Shown here: piece by piece, positions 6,838-10,571 of the stretch | Numbering within the stretch: position 1 is the stretch's first letter | Layout: every line of letters starts with the position of its first letter | Source: Accumulibacter sp. | Lineage (GTDB): Bacteria; Pseudomonadota; Gammaproteobacteria; Burkholderiales; Rhodocyclaceae | Assembly (NCBI GenBank): GCA_003538495.1 | Contig: DPSD01000600.1 | Location: forward strand, 21,664 to 32,234 | Reading direction: 5' to 3' | Length of the DNA: 10,571 bases | Made by a program: the position numbers and the translations under genes | Notes under the pieces: model-generated | The model's input: only the letters and a program-made list of their open reading frames with translations | Databases searched by the model: none | What the model was told of the DNA's origin: nothing

Positions 6838-7409
6838 TCAGCCGCCTCAGCGGAATCCTGGTGGAAAAGAACCCGCCGCAGGTGGTGGTCGACGTGCATG
6901 GCGTCGGCTACGAGCTCGACGTCCCGATGAGCACTTTCTACAACCTGCCGGAGAACGGCGAAAAGCTCAGTCTACTCACCCACTTCGTGGTTCGCGAGGA
7001 CGGTCACTTCCTCTACGGTTTTGCCAGCGAAGGCGAGCGTTTCGCCTTTCGCCAACTGTTGAAGATCACCGGCGTCGGCGCGCGTCTGGCGCTGTCGGTC
7101 CTGTCCGGGCTGTCGGTGGGCGATCTGGCGCAGGTGGTTGCCCGCCAGGAGGTCGGACGCCTGATCAAAGTGCCCGGCATCGGCACCAAGACGGCCGAGC
7201 GGCTGCTGCTCGAACTCAAGGGCAAGCTGGCCGAAGCGCTGCCGACAACGGTCGTCGCCGCCGATTCCAGCCGCAGTGACATTCTCAATGCACTGCTGGC
7301 GCTGGGTTACAATGAGCGCGAAGCAGGCGCCGCGATGAGGCAGTTGCCGACCGAAATCACCACTTCCGACGGCATTCGGCAAGCGCTGAAGCTGCTGTCA
7401 AAGGTCTGA
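6834..7409 (+). CDS. ruvA: RuvA, Holliday junction DNA-binding subunit
   Basis: The 191-aa protein is close to the usual length. RuvA tetramers hold the Holliday junction open and recruit the RuvB motor. The N-terminal OB-fold domain begins [14 protein letters not shown] with the conserved VHGVGYEL at 21-28. Two helix-hairpin-helix motifs follow, [15 protein letters not shown] (77-91) and [17 protein letters not shown] (112-128). The C-terminal domain III (from about 147, [16 protein letters not shown]) binds RuvB. The linker between them is fairly short. It overlaps ruvC by four bases; 33 bp separate it from the next gene. Confidence 0.97.
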   Translation: MISRLSGILVEKNPPQVVVDVHGVGYELDVPMSTFYNLPENGEKLSLLTHFVVREDGHFLYGFASEGERFAFRQLLKITGVGARLALSVLSGLSVGDLAQVVARQEVGRLIKVPGIGTKTAERLLLELKGKLAEALPTTVVAADSSRSDILNALLALGYNEREAGAAMRQLPTEITTSDGIRQALKLLSKV

Positions 7410-7417
7410 ACCGCGCG

Positions 7418-7449
7418 CATGACTCCATGACTCCATGAATTTATGAACC
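7418..7449 (+). repeat. 8-bp tandem repeat forming a chain of ATGA-linked mini-ORFs
   Basis: Four consecutive 8-bp units read CATGACTC, CATGACTC, CATGAATT and TATGAACC; the first two are identical and the others diverged. Each unit has an ATG (7419, 7427, 7435, 7443). The first three open frames of only three codons (Met-Thr-Pro, Met-Thr-Pro, Met-Asn-Leu), and each stop TGA overlaps the next ATG as ATGA. The last ATG is the start of the downstream membrane protein. No Shine-Dalgarno sequence is visible ahead of any of them. A role in re-initiation or translation control is inferred. Confidence 0.7.
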
Positions 7450-8528
7450 CCAGCCACAAGCAACTGATCCAGATCGCGCTCGTTGCGCTGCTGCTGATCG
7501 GCTGTGTTGCTGTGCTGCTGCCGTTCACCGGCACCCTGCTCTTCGCCATCGTCATCTGCCTGACCACCCTGCCGATTCGCAACCGCCTGCTGACGCTCTG
7601 CGGTGGGCGCAGCAGTCTGGCAGCGCTGCTGCTGTCGCTGCTCCTGCTACTTCTGTTGGTCGTGCCGATGGCCCTGCTCTCGGGCTCACTCGCCGACGCC
7701 GTCCAGATCGGCATACGGCAAGTGAAGCCGCTGCTGGAAAGCGGCCTCCCCGGTGATCCGCCAGCCCGGCTTGCCAGCCTGCCGGTCATCGGTCCGGATG
7801 CCGCCGGCTACTGGCACGATCTGGCCGACAGCCGCGAGGAAATGAACAATCTCCTACGCCAGATTTTCGACCCAACGCGCAAGTTCGCGCTGGCCGCGGT
7901 GGCGCTGTTTGCGCAAGGACTGTTGCAGCTGGTACTGGTGATTTTCTTTGTCTTTTTCATTTTCCGCGATGCGCACCTGTACGCCGACGCCCTGCTCACT
8001 GGCAGCCGCATGCTCGCCGGCGACCTCGGCGAACGGATGCTGACGCTGGCCGAAGGAACGGTTACCGGGGTAATGGCCGGGATCGTCGGCACCGCCGCGG
8101 CGCAGGCGCTGGTGGCCATGCTCGGATTCATCATCGCCGGCGTTCCGGGGGTCATCGCCCTGACTTTTGCCACCTTCTTCTTCTCGATGGTGCCGGTCAT
8201 CGGGGCGACGCTGATCTGGCTGGGTGCCGCGATCTGGCTTTACAACGGCGGCCAGACCGGCTGGGCGGTGTTCATGGTGTTGTGGGGAATGTTCGGTATC
8301 AGCAGCGTCGACAACTTTCTCAAACCGATCCTGATTTCGCGCAGCGCCAGCCTGCCGCTGCTGTTGATCGTCGTCGGCGTTTTTGGCGGGGTGCTGGTCT
8401 TCGGCTTCATCGGCATTTTCCTCGGGCCCACCCTGCTCGCCCTCGGGCAGGTGCTGATTCGCGAGTGGCTGGCTTACGCTGCCCCGGAGACGCCCACTGC
8501 GGCTGCGGCCGTTAGGGAAACCAGATGA
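7443..8528 (+). CDS. AI-2E / PerM (UPF0118) family membrane protein
   Basis: The 361-aa protein is strongly hydrophobic and has the AI-2E transporter family layout. There is an N-terminal helix pair ([19 protein letters not shown], then [11 protein letters not shown]), a long Leu-rich helix near 58-75, and a soluble central stretch (about 85-150). Further helices follow with the family-typical [40 protein letters not shown] and [14 protein letters not shown]. Family members are implicated in export of small molecules or ions; substrate here is unknown. The ATG at 7443 is the only reasonable start, because an in-frame TGA lies at 7428-7430. It lacks a visible ribosome binding site and follows the mini-ORF chain. 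Its stop overlaps ruvB (ATGA). Its position splits ruvA from ruvB, which are adjacent in many bacteria. Confidence 0.92.
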   Translation: MNPSHKQLIQIALVALLLIGCVAVLLPFTGTLLFAIVICLTTLPIRNRLLTLCGGRSSLAALLLSLLLLLLLVVPMALLSGSLADAVQIGIRQVKPLLESGLPGDPPARLASLPVIGPDAAGYWHDLADSREEMNNLLRQIFDPTRKFALAAVALFAQGLLQLVLVIFFVFFIFRDAHLYADALLTGSRMLAGDLGERMLTLAEGTVTGVMAGIVGTAAAQALVAMLGFIIAGVPGVIALTFATFFFSMVPVIGATLIWLGAAIWLYNGGQTGWAVFMVLWGMFGISSVDNFLKPILISRSASLPLLLIVVGVFGGVLVFGFIGIFLGPTLLALGQVLIREWLAYAAPETPTAAAAVRETR

Positions 8529-9589
8529 TCCAGACCGACGACCTGAGCGCCGTTCCGATCGACAGGCTGATCGCTGGCGAGTCGAAGTCGACCCAGGAAG
8601 AGGCGATCGAGCGCGCCTTGCGGCCCAGGCGGCTGGCCGAGTATGTCGGCCAGGCGAAGATTCGCGAGCAGCTGTCGATCTTCATCGAAGCCGCCAGGCG
8701 GCGCAGCGACACGCTCGACCACGTTCTGCTGTTCGGTCCGCCCGGACTCGGCAAGACGACGCTGGCGCATATCATCGCCGCCGAGATGGGCGTCAACCTG
8801 CGCTCGACTTCGGGCCCGGTGCTCGAACGTGCCGGCGACCTGGCTGCGATCCTGACCAACCTCGAGCCGCACGACGTGCTGTTCATCGACGAGATCCACC
8901 GGCTGTCACCGGTCGTCGAAGAGATCCTCTATCCGGCGCTGGAGGACTTCCAGATCGACATCATGATCGGCGAGGGCCCGGCGGCGCGTTCGGTCAAGCT
9001 CGATCTGCCGCCATTCACTCTGGTCGGGGCGACGACCCGCGCCGGCATGCTGACCAACCCGCTGCGCGACCGCTTCGGGATCGTCTCCAGGCTCGAGTTC
9101 TACACGCCCGAGGAGTTGACGCTGATCGTCACCCGCTCGTCGCAGCTGCTCAAGGTGCCGGCCGATCCGGCCGGCGCGCTGGAGATCGCCAGACGTTCGC
9201 GGGGCACGCCAAGGGTCGCCAACCGGCTGCTGCGGCGGGTACGCGACTTCGCCGAGGTCAGGGCCGCCGGCCGGATCACCAGCGAGGTCGCCGATGCAGC
9301 ACTGCTGATGCTCGACGTCGACCACGGCGGGCTCGACGTGATGGACCGCAAACTGCTGGCAGCGGTGATCGACAAGTTCGGCGGCGGCCCGGTCGGCGTC
9401 GACAACCTCGCCGCGGCGATCGGCGAAGCGCGCGATACCATCGAGGATGTCCTTGAACCGTATCTGATCCAGCAGGGCTTCCTGCAGCGCACGCCGCGCG
9501 GCCGGGTGGCGACGCCGGCCATCTATCGACACCTCGGGCTCGCCAGCCCGCTCGCCGAGGCGCAGGCCGAACTCTGGCGGAGTCCCTGA
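8525..9589 (+). CDS. ruvB: RuvB, Holliday junction branch-migration ATPase
   Basis: The 354-aa AAA+ motor drives branch migration with RuvA. Walker A is GPPGLGKT (71-78), Walker B ends in DEIH (122-125), sensor 1 is GATTRAG (168-174), the arginine-finger region is NPLRDRFG (178-185), and sensor 2 is in [12 protein letters not shown] (227-238). A C-terminal winged-helix domain contains [10 protein letters not shown] (318-327). Length is typical. The start overlaps the membrane-protein stop by ATGA and has AGGGA (8514-8518) six bases upstream, so ruvB can initiate on its own as well as by coupling. A 76-bp gap follows. Confidence 0.98.
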   Translation: MIQTDDLSAVPIDRLIAGESKSTQEEAIERALRPRRLAEYVGQAKIREQLSIFIEAARRRSDTLDHVLLFGPPGLGKTTLAHIIAAEMGVNLRSTSGPVLERAGDLAAILTNLEPHDVLFIDEIHRLSPVVEEILYPALEDFQIDIMIGEGPAARSVKLDLPPFTLVGATTRAGMLTNPLRDRFGIVSRLEFYTPEELTLIVTRSSQLLKVPADPAGALEIARRSRGTPRVANRLLRRVRDFAEVRAAGRITSEVADAALLMLDVDHGGLDVMDRKLLAAVIDKFGGGPVGVDNLAAAIGEARDTIEDVLEPYLIQQGFLQRTPRGRVATPAIYRHLGLASPLAEAQAELWRSP

Positions 9590-9665
9590 GCCGGCGCGCC
9601 AAGCCCGCCTGGTCACAAAACCTTACATCTGCCAGCCGCACGCTGGACTAGAATCCCATCCGGCC
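9590..9665 (+). promoter_or_regulatory. ruvB-ybgC gap with candidate ybgC-tol promoter
   Basis: TAGAAT at 9649-9654 matches a sigma-70 -10 element well. The best TTACAT-like -35 (9623-9628) is 20 bp away, longer than ideal. Between them CCAGC-CGCAC-GCTGG (9632-9646) is a perfect 5-bp inverted repeat that could be an operator or hairpin. A -10 at this place predicts a transcript start around 9661, only about five bases before the ybgC ATG. I see no terminator for the ruv operon. Confidence 0.5.
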
Positions 9666-10127
9666 ATGAAATACCAGCACAGACCCAATGCCTTTTCGCT
9701 TCCAGTACGTATCTACTACGAAGACACCGATGCCGGTGGCGTCGTCTACTACGCCAACTATCTCAAGTTTCTGGAACGCTGTCGTACCGAGTGGTTGCGC
9801 GCGATCGGGCACCAGCAGGCGGATTTGCTGCGCGACCCCGGCGTCGCTTTCGTGGTTCGCAGCGCCAAGGTCGATTACCTGAAACCCGCGCGCCTCGACG
9901 ACCAACTGCTGGTAAGCCTGGAAGTGGAAAAGATCAGCCGCGCCCAGATCTTCTTTCGCCAGTACATCCGGCGCGCCGAAGAGAGCGTTGACCGCGTCGA
10001 CGGCGTGGATCGAGGCTGGGTGGAACTGGTCAGCGCCGCAATCCACATCGTTTGTGTAAACTCGGCGCTGATGAAACCGACCTCGATCCCCGCGTTTCTG
10101 CGGTCCAAACTGGAAGCCCTGCAATGA
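9666..10127 (+). CDS. ybgC: YbgC family acyl-CoA thioesterase
   Basis: The 153-aa hotdog-fold protein belongs to the YbgC/4-hydroxybenzoyl-CoA thioesterase family, which hydrolyses acyl-CoA or acyl-ACP thioesters and is encoded at the head of tol-pal clusters. The signature YYEDTDAGGVVYYANYLKF (18-36) includes the catalytic Asp, and FVVRSAKVDYLKPARLDD (62-79) is also conserved. Compared with my recollection of E. coli YbgC (134 aa), there is an insertion of about a dozen residues near 105-120 containing VDR-VDG-VDR, encoded by three related 9-bp units. No Shine-Dalgarno sequence precedes the ATG at 9666, and a -10-like element sits only 11 bases upstream. The end overlaps tolQ by ATGA. Confidence 0.94.
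   Translation: MKYQHRPNAFSLPVRIYYEDTDAGGVVYYANYLKFLERCRTEWLRAIGHQQADLLRDPGVAFVVRSAKVDYLKPARLDDQLLVSLEVEKISRAQIFFRQYIRRAEESVDRVDGVDRGWVELVSAAIHIVCVNSALMKPTSIPAFLRSKLEALQ
9987..10013 (+). repeat. Three 9-bp units inside ybgC (VDR-VDG-VDR)
   Basis: GTTGACCGC, GTCGACGGC and GTGGATCGA follow one another in frame and encode Val-Asp-Arg, Val-Asp-Gly, Val-Asp-Arg (residues 108-116). They lie in the part that is longer than in E. coli YbgC, so in-frame duplication is a plausible origin of the insertion. The units have diverged, mostly at third positions. Confidence 0.5.
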
Positions 10128-10571
10128 ACGTCTCGCAAGACCTCTCGATCCTGCACCTGATCCTCAACGCCAGCGCCGTCGTCCAGGCAGTGATGCTGCT
10201 GCTGGCCGGCGTCTCGTTCATGTCCTGGTATTACATTTTCCGCAAGTGGTTCACGGTCAAGGCGGCGCGACGGCAAACCGAACAGTTCGAGCGTGACTTC
10301 TGGAGCGGCGGCGATCTCAACAGCCTGTACCAGAGCGCAATCAACGATCGCCACAGTACCGGCAGCATGGAGCGCATCTTCGAGGCCGGCTTTCGCGAAT
10401 TCACCAAGCTGCGCAGCCAGAAGAACCTCGACGCCAAAGACGTGATCGACGGCTCGCGACGCGCCATGCGCGCCACCTACCAGCGCGAGATGGACAGCAT
10501 CGACTCGCACCTTGCCTTTCTCGCTTCGGTTGGTTCAGTAAGCCCGTATGTCGGCCTGTTCGGCACCGTCT
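10124..10571 (+). CDS. tolQ: TolQ, inner-membrane proton-channel subunit of Tol-Pal (5' part)
   Basis: The first 149 residues are present; the usual length is about 225-230, so roughly a third is lost beyond the right edge. TolQ forms with TolR the proton-driven motor that energises TolA and maintains outer-membrane invagination at division. The N-terminus MNVSQDLSILHLILNAS leads into a first membrane helix (about 18-38) ending SWYYIFRKW. A cytoplasmic loop (about 45-125) follows, and the MotA/TolQ/ExbB signature begins with LAFLASVGSVSPYVGLFGTV at 130-149. ATG at 10124 overlaps the ybgC stop, with GGAAG (10112-10116) seven bases upstream. ybgC and tolQ are therefore probably co-translated, and tolR, tolA, tolB and pal are expected downstream. 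Confidence 0.96.
   Translation, partial: MNVSQDLSILHLILNASAVVQAVMLLLAGVSFMSWYYIFRKWFTVKAARRQTEQFERDFWSGGDLNSLYQSAINDRHSTGSMERIFEAGFREFTKLRSQKNLDAKDVIDGSRRAMRATYQREMDSIDSHLAFLASVGSVSPYVGLFGTV

Overview
The window is GC-rich chromosomal DNA of a proteobacterium, most likely a betaproteobacterium. The order ruvC-ruvA-(transporter)-ruvB-ybgC-tolQ and the RuvC active-site stretch [10 protein letters not shown] are typical of that class. A Rhodocyclales relative such as an Accumulibacter- or Dechloromonas-like organism is my guess from gene content only. No rRNA, tRNA, CRISPR array or insertion sequence is visible. Genes are tightly packed, with several ATGA stop/start overlaps.

Left half (1-4375), minus strand. 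Read in its own direction, the cluster starts at 4375 with lutA/lldE and lutB/lldF (1-nt overlap), the CCG-domain and iron-sulfur subunits of a lactate-oxidising complex. An 83-bp gap leads to an aldehyde dehydrogenase-like protein of 238 aa that ends just before the catalytic half of the family. A D-2-hydroxyacid dehydrogenase of the hydroxypyruvate/glyoxylate reductase type follows 25 bp later. After 91 bp comes an MT-A70-type adenine methyltransferase that runs off the left edge. The usual third partner, lutC/lldG, is absent from this stretch. A divergent IclR-family regulator (4461-5255) shares an 85-bp promoter region with lutA. That region holds two inverted repeats that could be operators, so local control of a 2-hydroxy-acid (lactate, glycerate or glyoxylate) utilisation operon is a reasonable inference.

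Right half (5393-10571), plus strand. An EamA/DMT family transporter overlaps ruvC by ATGA, and ruvC overlaps ruvA by ATGA. An AI-2E/PerM-family membrane protein then sits between ruvA and ruvB and overlaps ruvB by ATGA. RuvA, RuvB and RuvC together process Holliday junctions. The permease start is preceded by an unusual 8-bp tandem repeat in which three three-codon mini-ORFs are chained by ATGA overlaps into the permease start. After ruvB, a promoter-like element lies almost directly against the start of ybgC (hotdog thioesterase), which overlaps tolQ. tolQ is cut by the right edge and begins the Tol-Pal envelope cluster.

The most notable items are the mini-ORF chain at 7418-7449, the half-length aldehyde dehydrogenase in a lut operon without lutC, the near-leaderless ybgC promoter arrangement, and the inverted repeats in the lutA/iclR divergent promoter. 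I did not find a clearly new multi-gene system.
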